DNA from: Colius striatus
Lineage: Eukaryota > Chordata > Aves > Coliiformes > Coliidae
Assembly: GCF_028858725.1 (NCBI RefSeq)
Contig: NC_084761.1
Span: 38,242,501 to 38,306,500, forward strand
Length of the DNA stretch: 64,000 bases
Direction of reading: 5' to 3'
Shown here: one piece after another, positions 36,709 to 48,078 of the stretch
Position numbering within the stretch: position 1 is the stretch's first letter
Layout: each line of letters begins with the position of its first letter
Notes under the pieces: model-generated
What the model was told of the DNA's origin: nothing
Seen by the model: the letters and a program-made list of their open reading frames with translations, nothing else
Database searches by the model: none
Program-made: the position numbers and the translations under genes

Positions 36709-36977
36709 GGAGTGGAGGTGGTCTTAAAGGGTTGCTTGTGCTCTTCATCGTTGTGCCACTCTGTGTTGTTTTCTGTTTGTTATGGTTTTGGGGTTTATGT
36801 TTTTGGCTGGTGATGGATTAAATTAAGTTTTGTTTTCTTCCACAAGTTGAGTAGTCTTGTCTGTTTTGCCCAGAACCATATGCAGCATTTGAGTCCTCCC
36901 TATCCTCAGGGAGTTCCAAAGACCCTTGGTACTTAAGGCTGATTGTGATCCTTTGTTCCTGGATGGACCTAAACTAC
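36709..36977 (+). mobile_element. 3' fragment of a long LTR (same family as 52532-53526)
   Basis: The order of blocks matches the last roughly 290 bp of the LTR at 52532-53526: CTCTGTGTTGTTTTC, TTATGGTTTTGGGGTTT, GATTAAATTAAGTTT, TGTCTGTTTTGCCC, GGTACTTAAGGCTGATTGTG and TGGACCTAAAC. It is clearly more diverged and is 5'-truncated. Confidence 0.8.
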
Positions 36978-37837
36978 ACCACCTACAGTTAGTGGTTGGC
37001 AGAGGCAGAGGATGGTGAATGCTATCAGTTACAGTAACAACTAGCATGCCTTTACAAAGAGGCAAGAAAAATAAAAATCTACAAGTTACAAGCTACAACA
37101 TAAACAAAACCACAGGGAGATTTTTTTTTTTAAATGCATGTGAAAAGTAAATTTCCACTACAGTAACTGAACTAGAACATCTCTGTGGAAAAGGAAATTT
37201 AAAAGTCCTCGTAACCCATGTTGTAATCCAAACCCAAGTTCTGTCCTAAATCTCAACATCTCCAAAATCAAAAAAAGCACAGATGCACAAGTGCTGACCT
37301 GTGGCTTGGTTTACCCTTGGGATAGGGTGCCAGAAAGGAAACAAACAAACCCAACAAGAAACCTTGAGATTCACAATGGTGGCAGCTTGGCTGCCCCATA
37401 GCAATCATAAGGCAAGGAAACTTACAGGATTCCAGTTCTGACCAGTCATCAAATTTAATCAGCAGAACTGATTTTTCAGTGCAGCCTCTGCAGGTCTCTA
37501 AAACTATATCCAATTAAACCAAGATCACACATAACATCAAATCACATGCTAGTAAAGGGCATGCCGAGTGGTTATTCATTAACTAGAACGTTCCCGTGGA
37601 ATAAGTTTTGTAAACATTTTGAGAAACTGGATTTCCAAGCCTACCTACTGGTTACCCATAAAGCTTATGAAAGATATCACAGGTATCACATACTATATCC
37701 CAATTCTTCATATTTATACTCCAGAGCAGTGAAAGCACTGTGGTACTTTCAGTGGTACGTAATCCCAGAGTATCTTTCTAAAATCTAAGAATGCTCTTAG
37801 TCAATGATTTCCTTAGTTACTGAACACAGGCAGGGGT

Positions 37838-37900
37838 CATAGAATCCTAGAATAGTAGGGGTTGGAAGGGACCTTTAGACAAGTCTATTGACTCCAAGTT
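37838..37900 (-). mobile_element. Short CR1 3' end
   Basis: CATAGAATCCTAGAATAGTA followed by GGTTGGAAGGGACCTTTAGA is a reverse-oriented CR1 terminus of about 60 bp. Confidence 0.85.
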
Positions 37901-40900
37901 TCTGATCAGTAAGTAAACAGGAGAAATATCTAGGTGTCAGTTCCGTCTCCTTGTTCTGTAAGGAACAGCTTGTAAAAGCCCACCTGCTGCTCTAGCTCTA
38001 CCACAGCATACACACTCAAGCAGCCAGAAGAATTCTGCCCTTTCCAAGCCAACCTTCAGCAACTCAGATGATAGCAAAATTTTCAGACAGCATAAAGCAC
38101 AGGTTGCTGATGCTTTCAACAGAGGGCTCATGACTGTACATGTGTTCTCTCAATGAGCAGCACAGAATCTCTGTCCTTCCAAATCAAACTCTGATCAGAA
38201 AGGGTCAGTTAAGGTCAAAGAAATTGATTTCACCTTAAGATCTAGAGAAGAATTTTAAGCGGCTCTAATTTTTACATTAGTAATTCATTGACAGGGAAAA
38301 TAACTGATCAGGTAAACAGCTTTCAACAGGAGGGCTGGGAACAAAGGTCCTGGAATAACATGAAGAAAGGGCTGTCATGGTCACATAAACATTTAACGAG
38401 GATTTTTAAATTATTTCTTATTAGCTCTCTGCTTCAGCCTTCCCCAACACTAAGTGGTGTTTTGAGTGGATCAAAGGCAGGGAGTATTTTCTTCTTTTCT
38501 ACAGCATTTTGAAATGTACAGGAGAGGAAAAATACCAACAAAAATAACAGCGGCAGAATTTTGTTCCCACCCAAATAATTTTCTTTCTTTCCAGCTTTCT
38601 CCTACCCTACAATCTGTGTGATGCCAGCAGTAGACATGGTAAAACTCCTGCCTTGGAGTTTAGAACAGCTGTACACAAGAAGTTATTGCTTATTAAAAAC
38701 AACTCAGAAATAAGAACAAAACTATCTACAGGCTGAAAAAGAAGAGAAGCAATTTTAAAAACATCACCAGGAATTTCTCATAGTTGATCACATCAGGCCC
38801 TGCACCATTTCTCTGACAGTGGCCAGTGACACTTCTTCCACCTCTGCTTCTCCAAACACACCATGCTATTGAAAGTCCTCACCACTGCATGCCAACAAAG
38901 TTAACACTCCTGTGGTGGTACTTAAACAGAGACCATCTTCTCTAAATTGGATTTTAAAGATGCTTGGTTCTTTCTGTGTTCAGATGCTGCTGCCTAAGCC
39001 CTAACTTTTATGACATGGTCTCCAAACAGCTCTGACAGTTTTTCATTACCTACCACAACACATCTTTGGTCTGGGTTTCCTGGAAGGAAACATCTTGTAT
39101 CTAACATCTATGTACATCTTGTATCATCGGTGAGGATGACAAAGTGTCTCTGCCTAAACATGACTTCTGTGTAGTCCTTCCAATGACTAGGCAAAAGTTT
39201 TGCCTGCTAATTTTATTTTCTGTATGTTGTACAGCTTGGAACTAACTGATCTGTTTTATGGAAGTATGGACTACAATCTGCAAATGAAGTTATAAGAATT
39301 CAGCATGCCAAATGATAAGACTCCTGTTCTTTCTTTCAGGCTTTAGTTAGCCTAATTTGTCTGTTCAACCATAGTAAAGGTCCAGTTAACCTTCCTGTTG
39401 ACCAGTGGGACATGGTTAAACACATACACACAAAGCATTTTGCAGCTCTCATCTCAGGGCACTGTGACAATGCTCTTGACAGAAAACGTGTATAACAAAG
39501 CAATTGAAACAAATGATATATAGAGGAAAGCAAATTAGCAACATGCCCTCCATCATTCTGTCCTATGTCCCAAGCACTGCAGCTTCACTTTGAGTTTTAG
39601 ACATGAAGAGTTTCCATGTCAGAATATATAGAGAAAGAATCAACAATTGAAGCTCTTGGAGCACCTAAGCCCACACTCCCAGGCACAAAGGCAGCTGTCT
39701 GCAAAATTACCAGTTTATCTTTTATTCAACTTCCAAATATTTCTCGAATAATTAAGTGTATAAACAAGGCATATATAGGTCTAATTCACACCAACACCTT
39801 GAAATCCGCATTTATACAGACACATCTATGCCCTCCTCGCCAGTCTCAAGAACGATTGCACTCCAGCAACCATGGAAAACGCTGGCCACAGGGACTAGGG
39901 CAGGGGGTGTGCATGTGTGGTGTGTGTGTGAATACAGGGAGCAAATAGGTATCAGTGCTATCTCAGTTGCAGGCAACAGTTGATCTCTGCTGTAGTTCTG
40001 CAGTGAGTCCCTCACTGGTTGCAGTCTCTCATTTCAAGGCATTGCCTCTGACTGCACACACAACTCTCAAAAGCAATGCCGCCACTACATCACTGCTGAG
40101 CAAACAGCAGCATGGTCTTGCAAAAGCACAAATGCCAGAATGGAAGAACAGTTTAGGGAGGAGCAGGAGATAAAGATGATCATATTTGTGTAAGTCCCAT
40201 TTAAAATAATTTCTCACACTTCAGAATATCTTGTCACTTGGATTTCTCTGTCCTGCATACTTTTTAAGGCAGCACCAATATTCTCCTCTCCCCACCCATG
40301 CCAAGTACCATGGCACCTTATCATATCACTTTCTCAGACATGTGCTTCCATTCCAGTACTTCCAGCTAACATATTTTGAAAGCCAGCCTCCTCTTTGCCC
40401 TTCTCCCCCCAACTACGGCCTCTGCTTCCACAGAAGTATGTCCAATGCAGAAGAAAACTGGCTTTAAACATCTCTATGCAGTAGATGGAAAGGAAAATGC
40501 AGGCTGCAGGGCAGCAGGATGAAGTAGCAATGCAGCATTTGCAACAGAACACTGCATTGTACACCAGAAATCCCCCTCCTCCCACACAGACAAAATGCAA
40601 ACCCAGACTCTTTTCCCTGATTTTATGCCAGACAAATAGGTGTCTCAGAGCATCACAGGTCTGATTCCCCCACTGCTCCCACTGATTTTTGCTCAAAGGC
40701 ATGGTGATAAGCCTATCTCAAGCCACCTCAGTCAGGCAGCCCATTTATGGACTATTATGTAGAGGAGCTGAACAGAGGTAAATAAATCATTTGTGGAATG
40801 CTGGGATTTGCATTGTTTAATGCCTTTGTTTTGGTATTCTCATCTGCCCCTGCACACATAGTCCCCTTGACTTCTCAGAAACCATGGCTTCACTAGCAAA

Positions 40901-40928
40901 GCAGAACACAGTGACAGAATGGACCTAC

Positions 40929-41040
40929 CTTTACGGAAACTAAAACACCGCTTAATTCTCCTATAAGTAGTTCTAGGAATGAAAGGTGTTGCTGCTAAGG
41001 CACCTGGGCTGCAGACTCCAGTATTTCTGTCTTCAGGCAT
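40929..41040 (-). CDS. ARHGAP24: ARHGAP24 alternative first coding exon (short isoform)
   Basis: This 112-nt coding part starts at ATG 41038-41040 and encodes MPEDRNTGVCSPGALAAT, then PFIPRTTYRRIKRCFSFRK and the first base of a Gly codon before the donor GTAGGTCC. I recognise it as the N-terminus of the mammalian short ARHGAP24 isoform, which lacks the PH domain. It splices in phase (G|GT) to the RhoGAP exon at 26852-27059. With the six downstream exons the coding length is 1953 nt (650 residues), close to the mammalian isoform. A second ATG lies directly upstream (41041-41043), and the frame stays open to an ATG at 41107-41109. I chose MPEDRN by family precedent. Confidence 0.93.
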
Positions 41041-41704
41041 CATACAAGCCAGAGTCTCCACGTCCCTCCAAAGCTTTCCTTTACCAGCTGCATCCAGACA
41101 AAATACCACAACCTCTCATCTTTAATGACTGCCAAGGAGTTTTTATAATAGTTTCTTTTCCTCTGGAGCTAGGAGATTTTTGGTCTTCTAGATCTTTGGT
41201 AGCACTTGAAGTGATTTTTAATGTTCAGTTTTGTTTTGGGGAACAATTTCCTTTTGCCCCTCTGTTTCCTTTTGTTTCTTTTATTTCCTGTGGCAAGACA
41301 ACTGTCTGTTATGCAATTTCACAATAAAAGAGTTTCAGCAAAAAGATGTATCTTCCATTTAAACAGAAGCGCCTGCACAGGTGGAGGGGAGAAAGACCTC
41401 TTCCTCACAGCTGGAACAGGGAGTCGAGGAGAAGAGACTCCAGTTCCACAGGAAAAGGTCAGTGCTTCATGGTGTGTGAGGGAAAAGAGAAGAACAATAC
41501 CAAAAAGGCCACTGAAGAATCCTCCGCGATACTGTACTCCTTTATCTCTGCAACTGAGAAGCAAAAAGAGCAGTCCCTCCGCCGGAAAGGCTCTCTCTAC
41601 AATCGATTCCTTTCAAAAGACCTTTTAGACACCCAGCTCCCTGCCCGATATTCTCGTGGGCTTCTTGCTTGTTTTATTGCCTTCAAACTAGCAGAAGCTC
41701 TCAA

Positions 41705-42035
41705 GGGAGAGGTGCGTCAGATGCGGCAGCACCGCGTCTTTGCCGACAGGATGCCGAGGAGCTGACAAGGAATACGCACTTCCAGGCGGGGCTGCTCTGC
41801 GGGCTCGGTGGCTCCTGGCTGCGGCTGCCGCCGGCCTCAGCCCCTCACCTGCGGCAGGTGCGGGGAAACAACGCAGATGCGGAAGCTACCGCAACGCAGA
41901 TCTGTCCACTCCTCTAGGCAACTTGGAGTTGACTTCAGGCGGCTGTCGTGTGCAGCAGCCTCAAAAGCAAGCAGGCTGTGCCTGACTCCCGCAGGAGGTG
42001 CCAGACCCTACGCTGCTACCCCTTCGAAAACGCTC
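41705..42035 (-). promoter_or_regulatory. CpG-rich segment, likely promoter of the short ARHGAP24 isoform
   Basis: I count about 25 CpG dinucleotides in roughly 330 bp of GC-rich sequence, in a window where CpG is otherwise scarce. It lies about 0.7 kb 5' of the alternative start codon on the minus strand, fitting a CpG-island promoter with a long 5' untranslated region (about 41041-41700). No TATA box is evident. The overlapping open frames here are most likely a by-product of GC content. Confidence 0.65.
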
Positions 42036-45000
42036 ATGGCTCCTTGTTGCCTCCTCCCTCTCCCTTAATTGCAAGCTCTGCAATTAAAGCTCGGGCCTTT
42101 CCCTCCTGTAAAAAAATTGCCTTTTTAATCTAATCAAGAAAGGAATTTCATGTGCAAACAGGCGTTACATGCCCTGGCTCATTTACATCTCTTTTCCCTT
42201 TCAGAATTTTTTCCACAGTCACCTTACTCTTTTTGGTGCAAAAATCAAGCTGTTTCTGATCCCCTTAGCAGATTCTCACCTCTCCCCTCCCACCTTCTCT
42301 TGCTAGCACAGGTTAACAAATAACAATTTAATGATATAGTTAATCATTTACAGAGCAACTTGTTCTGGTACCAGGAGTCCTTTCCCACTGCCAAACAAAC
42401 TTTAAACACTAGTGGTTCACCAAGGTTGCACGTGCATACATACAGACAGCTTGATTACAATGCTTAAAAAACCCCAGAAAATTCAATTACAGTACTCAAA
42501 GTGGCACTTGACTTGTATGACACCAGACTACTGTAGTTTATCATCTAGTATTGAAATTTAGGGAGCTGATACAAAAGTGGTGATTTGACTAATTAGCTAA
42601 AATTACTAAATAAACTAAAATTGTGTTGGAATTCATCTCTTGTTACTGGCTAGTCATCATCACGCAAATGCAGCTTTTCTATATATCTTGTTTACAGCTA
42701 ACATGACAGATAAAAAAAGATTACTAACTTCAGTGATACCAGCTCAAAAAGCAGACTCTTATGCAACTTAAGCCAGAAGTACCCTTTAGAATGGTTAGGT
42801 GGTTGCAGCATCTGTAGCAACATCCATATAGCAAGGGATAATAAAGATATGAGTGTATCCAGCCACACATAACTACAGAACACTAAATAGGGCTTGTTAA
42901 GATAGCCTCAGGTTATCAACTTAAGTAATGAGTAGTTAATAAAACGGGAGACATGCTAGAGCACAGTTCTTGGTGACATCCCACAATACTGCTTTGCCTG
43001 GTTATCATGGTTCAAGTTTCTCTGTGAACACTAAACCCAAAATCATGCTCCATCTATTTGCACATTTTCCATGGAGTTAACTGTTAACTTACCAATAGAA
43101 ATAAACCTGGGATAGTGTATTTCCTCAAGAAATCCAACAGGAAAAACAAAAAGAGCATGCTTAGAAGTGTTTTAACTACAAATGAATTGAAACAGTAATT
43201 TTAGAAATGCATCCATCTCATTTCATGCAAATCAGCATGCAAAATCTGCAGTAAGGTGCTCCTCTCTGTAATTGGTATTAAACATCCCTACCATAATGGT
43301 GGCTGGAAGGATTCCCAGCCACAAGCCAGAAATAGCTCTTGCCCTATAAAAGCAAATGAGAGGCTAGCGAAGAAAGCATAGGGTCAGGACTTAAGAGATT
43401 TGGTTTCTATTCATAGCTCTGTGCATGGACTTGGACTAGAAACAGAGTTTCACCTAATCTAGGCTCCTTGCCTGTAAAATGTAGGCATTGATCCATTTGT
43501 GAAAGAACTACAAAGTTGCCCTTCCTCATTATTTGTCACGGAGAGATATCGTGGTGCTGGAAGCCAAAGGCAAAAAACCCACAAGGATACTCTATGAAAC
43601 AGTTCTGTTACGCACCCTAAATTTATTATTGTTGCCACAGTAGCTTATATTGCTGCTGGACTAGAGTAAGAGGACCTTGAGGAGCTCAACACAAAGCCTG
43701 CTTTACATAGTGGAAATTGAGGACTGATAATGTTTGTGCTGTAAATAAACAAGCAGATTTGTTGCCTACCCTGATTGCAGAAGATTCTGCTCCTCCCACC
43801 TCACTTCTCTGTAGAAGATCATGCCTTTTAAGACAAACATTTCACTTTGCAGGTTTTGAGGTTTGCTCTTTTTTTGTTTTGTTTTGTATTTTAAGCATTC
43901 TTCTATAAGACTTACATGTCCAGATCCAGGAATAGGTCAGCTTAATAACATACTGAGCCAGATCCCAGGGAGATGACTGTTTTAGCACCATCTTTCCAGG
44001 GGATATTTCCCCAGCTGGAGCCAAAGAGAAGACAGTCATATTTGAAGAGGTGAAAGGCAGGCCCCAGCTGACCAAGTCCTTCAGGACAGCCCACCAGCAT
44101 GGCCAAAGCCTTCTCCTAGGAACTATGTCGCCTGAATAACGCACAAAGGAAGATGGACGTCTTACAAGAAAATATGTGTTTAAAATGGTAGTTTTCTTCA
44201 GCCCCTCCCATCCTTTCTCCCATGGTCTACCTGGCAGTTGAGAAAAAGACATCTGCAGTTGGTAGTTTTCAGTGATAATTGCACTTCTTGGACATGAAAC
44301 AGTACAGGCAATCCTGCCTGACTCACTTTTCCAGCAACCCTCAGACAAGACCAAAAAGTGTCTGATGCAATATGAGTGCTCTTTCACACTGGAAAAATAT
44401 TTCTGACTCCAAACTTGAAGATTTGAGAGTTCCAAGGTATAGATTGATTAATATAATGACACTTTGCACAAGTATATCAATCATTCTCATGTTATAATAT
44501 AGAGAAATACATAAAATGCAGGTGTCAGGAGGATGCAGCCAGGCTGTTCTCAATGATGTCCAATGATGGGACAAGGGGCAATGGGTACAAGCTGGAACAC
44601 AAGAGGTTCCAAAGAAATTAAAGGAAGAATATCTTCACTGTGAGGGTGACAGTGCACTGGAACAAAGTGCCCAGATGGGTTGTGGAGTCTCCTCTCTGGG
44701 GACATTCAAAACCCACCTGGTTGAGTTCCTGTGTGACCTACTCTAGGTGGTCCTGCTCTGGTGGGGGGGTTGGATGATGATCTTTTGAGGTCCTTTCCAG
44801 CCCTTGAGATTCTATGAAGTGCCTCCAGCCCTTGAGATTCTGTGATTCTGTGATTATCAGCAGAATAATAATGATGAAAATTATTACAATAATTTGCAGC
44901 CCATTCAACATAAGAGAGCTTTTCAAAACAACAATTAGATATCCAACAATAAATTTTGATCCAGCATTACTGAAATTATTTGGTATTCCAATGAAAAGAA

Positions 45001-45500
45001 AAAGAATCTATCTTATACTGCTAGTATTCTGAGGCTTTACATAACATTATTACTTGTCTTAGCTGTCACTTGCAGGAGAATCACTGACAACTTTTTGTTA
45101 ATAGGCATTTATGAAACACATAAACTGTCTTTCAGCTGGCAACTAAAGGACTTATCCTGCTTCTCCCTGTGGGAAAGCTGATTTCATAGAAGATCAAACT
45201 TCTGTGAAGACTTCTCCCTATCTTGGTAATGAACTATTATGTGCTATACTCATCAAGGAAAGTAATTCCAGACAGTTTAAAGCCTTTTAGCTGAGCACTC
45301 TGCATGGGAACATATCCAATAGCTACACTGCATGCTGTTTTGTTGAAAACAACGAGTTTACTCCATATTTTTGAAACATCAAGATGATTCTTCTCCTCCA
45401 CTTCAAAACTCTGTCTGTGATCAAGAGATGACTGAAGAGCCCTTTATGTCTTTGGCTATATATGAGCGTTGCATGTTCCTCTACTCCCTTACTGACTCAC
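42036..45500 (-). other. ARHGAP24 intron upstream of the alternative promoter
   Basis: AT-rich intron between the PH exon and the alternative first exon. It contains a CR1 3' end at 44518-44856. Nothing else is recognisable. Confidence 0.8.
44518..44856 (+). mobile_element. CR1 LINE 3' fragment
   Basis: This stretch of about 340 bp of CR1 3' region has GGACAAGGGGCAATGGGTAC, a GTGAGGGTGACAGTGCACTGG block, GTTCCTGTGTGACCT and the terminal ATTCTGTGATTCTGTGATT octamers. The last part is locally duplicated (CAGCCCTTGAGATTCT occurs twice). Antisense to ARHGAP24. Confidence 0.93.
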
Positions 45501-45623
45501 CTCCTCCAAATGGTCCCCATATAACCCTTCGAATGGATTTCACCCAATCCTCCATGTCATTCTGCATGCTTGCCATAAGAAGGTATGTTTCATGATTAGC
45601 TGTCATCCGCTCTCGGTCTCCTC
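45501..45623 (-). CDS. ARHGAP24: ARHGAP24 PH-domain exon (long isoform)
   Basis: This 123-nt exon has acceptor TTCTCTTGCAG then GAGGAGACC and donor GGAGGAG then GTGAGTCAG. It encodes [18 protein letters not shown], then [18 protein letters not shown] and PFGG. The Trp of MEDWVKSIR belongs to the C-terminal helix that closes every PH domain; in this protein the PH domain binds phosphoinositides and targets the membrane. The G|GT phase joins the RhoGAP exon at 26852-27059. Earlier PH exons were not found up to base 64000. The MTANHE Met could also start a shorter isoform, as reported for the mammalian gene. Confidence 0.95.
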
Positions 45624-47311
45624 CTGCAAGAGAAGATAATTACACTTAGAAACTCTTCTGCTTTCCTGCTCAGCAAAATTCCTGCCAGGCTGACTGCTGA
45701 GAGCACTAACACTGACTCCATAGCAAGCAGACATGAATACTATGCAGTGCAGTGTTTGTCAGACGTGGCATGAAAAGAAGGTCCTGTAAGTACATTTCCC
45801 ATCAGACAGTGAGCAGCTGTCATGCTTCCAGAAGGAAATGAGAGGATAAATGTCTTCAGCAAACAGAATCAGCCCCATGCTGTTCCAAGAGCTACCAATG
45901 CCTGTATTAATCTGTAACTTGATATATGCACTGGAAATTTTGAAGCAGTTATTGTACTATGATGAAGAGAATAAATGCAGAGTGGGATAAGCGTGCTTTG
46001 AATAAGTGAGGATTATTCCATTTTTACTTTCAGGAACACAATGTGTCACATCCATGGCAACAATATTTGATACACTTAAGTGTTGCTGTGAATCTCTAAG
46101 GAGAAGGCAGCCAACACTATAACCTTGGACAGGTCTGATGAGGATTAGATTAAGAGGGAACACGCTGCCCTGTTATCCTTTAAATAGAGGATGGGTCAAC
46201 ACTAAGAGGGTCAAAACCAGAACTTGGCTTGCCACAGCTCTAGGTTTTCATACTTGTAGTACTGCTTCACCTCCACCCTAATGGGTACTATGTTCATGAA
46301 AGAGCACATGGGGACCCAAATCACCTTTCTACCACTGCATGAGGAGTAAACCCTTCCAGAAAGGTGGTGTCAGATATTTTAAAGCCCTTTCATTGAGCCA
46401 AGGGCACATATGTACACTTCATACACAGACATGATATGCCTAGAAATCCCATGAGTTCTATGTTTATCTCTTTCCAGGTTCTTTCATCCCTACTGTTGAT
46501 TCTAGCAATATCTAAAGTAAACAACTCTACTCACTATAGCAGGAAGACTGCACCTGGAATGTCTTCTGAAGAGTACCATGATCTATGCTGGACATTGGAA
46601 CAGGTAGTTTTCTAAAGAGAAACTTCTTAAGGGTTAGAAAATCTAACCACAACTTCCTGGCACAACTGTTCTGGATGAATCTACTATACACACATAGTAT
46701 CCACACTATCCACACAACTGTAAAAGGGACTTAATTAAAACCTGGCAAACACAAAGTCAGATTTTCTCAGATAAGGGTAGATTCTGCTGAAGACTTGTTC
46801 TTAAGGTTTTCATCATTATTCAAAAATTAAATCTGAACTTGGAGGCAGAGAGATTCTCTGCTTTTCTACAGCCAAAACACAACCATTCATATATCATATG
46901 TTCATCCAAAAGGCATTCAAAGAAGTAATGCAACAACCTGAAGCAATTTAGACTATACCACTCTTTCAAAGTCTGAAGAACACAATTTTTTTTTTCTAAA
47001 ACATTGTTCTTAGTTTTTCTAAGACGTAAGGTAGGGATGAACCTATCTTAACTGCCAACACTAGAGAAATAGGGAATTATTTCAGTGACTAACTGTATTG
47101 GTTTTGTGTGGTTTTTGGTAGCTGAGGGGGGAGTAACAAGGATGACTACTACAAGAAGCTGCTCAAAGCTTCCCCAGCTCCAAGAGGAACTCACCTTTGG
47201 CCAAGATCAAGCCAATCAGTGGTGGTAGTGTCTCTGCAATGACATAAAAAACTTACATTGCAGTGAGGAGTGGGATCAGAGAGAAACCACTGTGCAGAAC
47301 CCAAGATCAGT

Positions 47312-47356
47312 GAGGGAAGAGAGGAGGACGTGTGAGGGAAGACAGGAGGACATGTG
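47312..47356. repeat. 22-bp tandem duplication inside the LTR
   Basis: GAGGGAAGAGAGGAGGACGT is followed directly by GAGGGAAGACAGGAGGACAT; two differences separate the units. Confidence 0.8.
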
Positions 47357-47915
47357 CTGAATCACAGATTCCCCTGCATCCATTGGTGAGGCAGCAACTG
47401 TCTCTCTGCAACACAGGGAGGGCAACAATGGAGCCAAGATCTGCCAGCAGCTCATGGAGGACCTTATGCCAGAGCAGATGGCTGCTCCCAAAGAAGGCTG
47501 TGACTCTGTGGGAAGTTCAACCTGGAACAGTTTGTTCCTGAAGGACTACAGCCAGCAGAAGGAACCCATGCTGGAGCAGTTTGTGAAGAACTGCAGCCCA
47601 TGGAGAGAACTCAAGTCAGAAAAGTTTGTGGAAGACTGTCTCACATGGGAGGGACCCCACACTGGACCAGGCAAAGAGTGTGAGGACTCTTGCCCTCTGA
47701 GGAGGAAGGAGCAACAGCAATGTGCAACAAACTGACGGCAATCTCATTCCTTCTTCCCCTGTGTCACTGCAGGAGAGGAGACAGAGAAACCGAGTGCAAA
47801 GTTGAGCATGGGAAGAAGGGAAAGGTGGGGCGAAGGTAGTTTTAAGTTTTTATTGTGTTATTTCCTTATCTTATTCCAACATGATAACAGATAAAAGCAA
47901 TTTTGTTTTCTTCCC

Positions 47916-48078
47916 AGAGCCCAGGTTGGTCATGGAACCTCCTTCTCTGGAGGTTTTCAAAACCTGCCTGGACACGTTCCTGTGTGACCTGATCTAGATA
48001 GACCTGTTTTAGCAGAGGAGTTAGACTAGATGATCTCTAAATGTCCCTTCCAACCCCTACCATTCTGTGATTCTGTGA
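47916..48078 (+). mobile_element. CR1 3' end nested in the LTR
   Basis: GAGGTTTTCAAAACCTGCCT, GACACGTTCCTGTGTGACC, TTAGACTAGATGATCTC and the terminal ATTCTGTGATTCTGTGA mark a 5'-truncated CR1. LTR sequence resumes immediately after it, so the CR1 came later. Confidence 0.9.

Larger units (their letters stand above)
36119..40928 (-). other. ARHGAP24 intron between the provirus and the alternative first exon
   Basis: This intronic sequence contains the 3' fragment of an LTR at about 36709-36977 and a short CR1 end at 37838-37900. The donor next to the first exon is GTAGGT (40923-40928 read on minus). No other gene is seen. Confidence 0.8.

Noticed and set aside
41221..42133. Several overlapping frames of 60-139 codons around the CpG-rich block
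   Set aside because: Open frames in multiple phases are expected in GC-rich promoter DNA, and none shows a known domain or an exon border.
47454..47735. A 93-codon frame with repeated Glu/Gln/Phe motifs
   Set aside because: These are internal repeats of a known type of avian LTR, not a protein gene.
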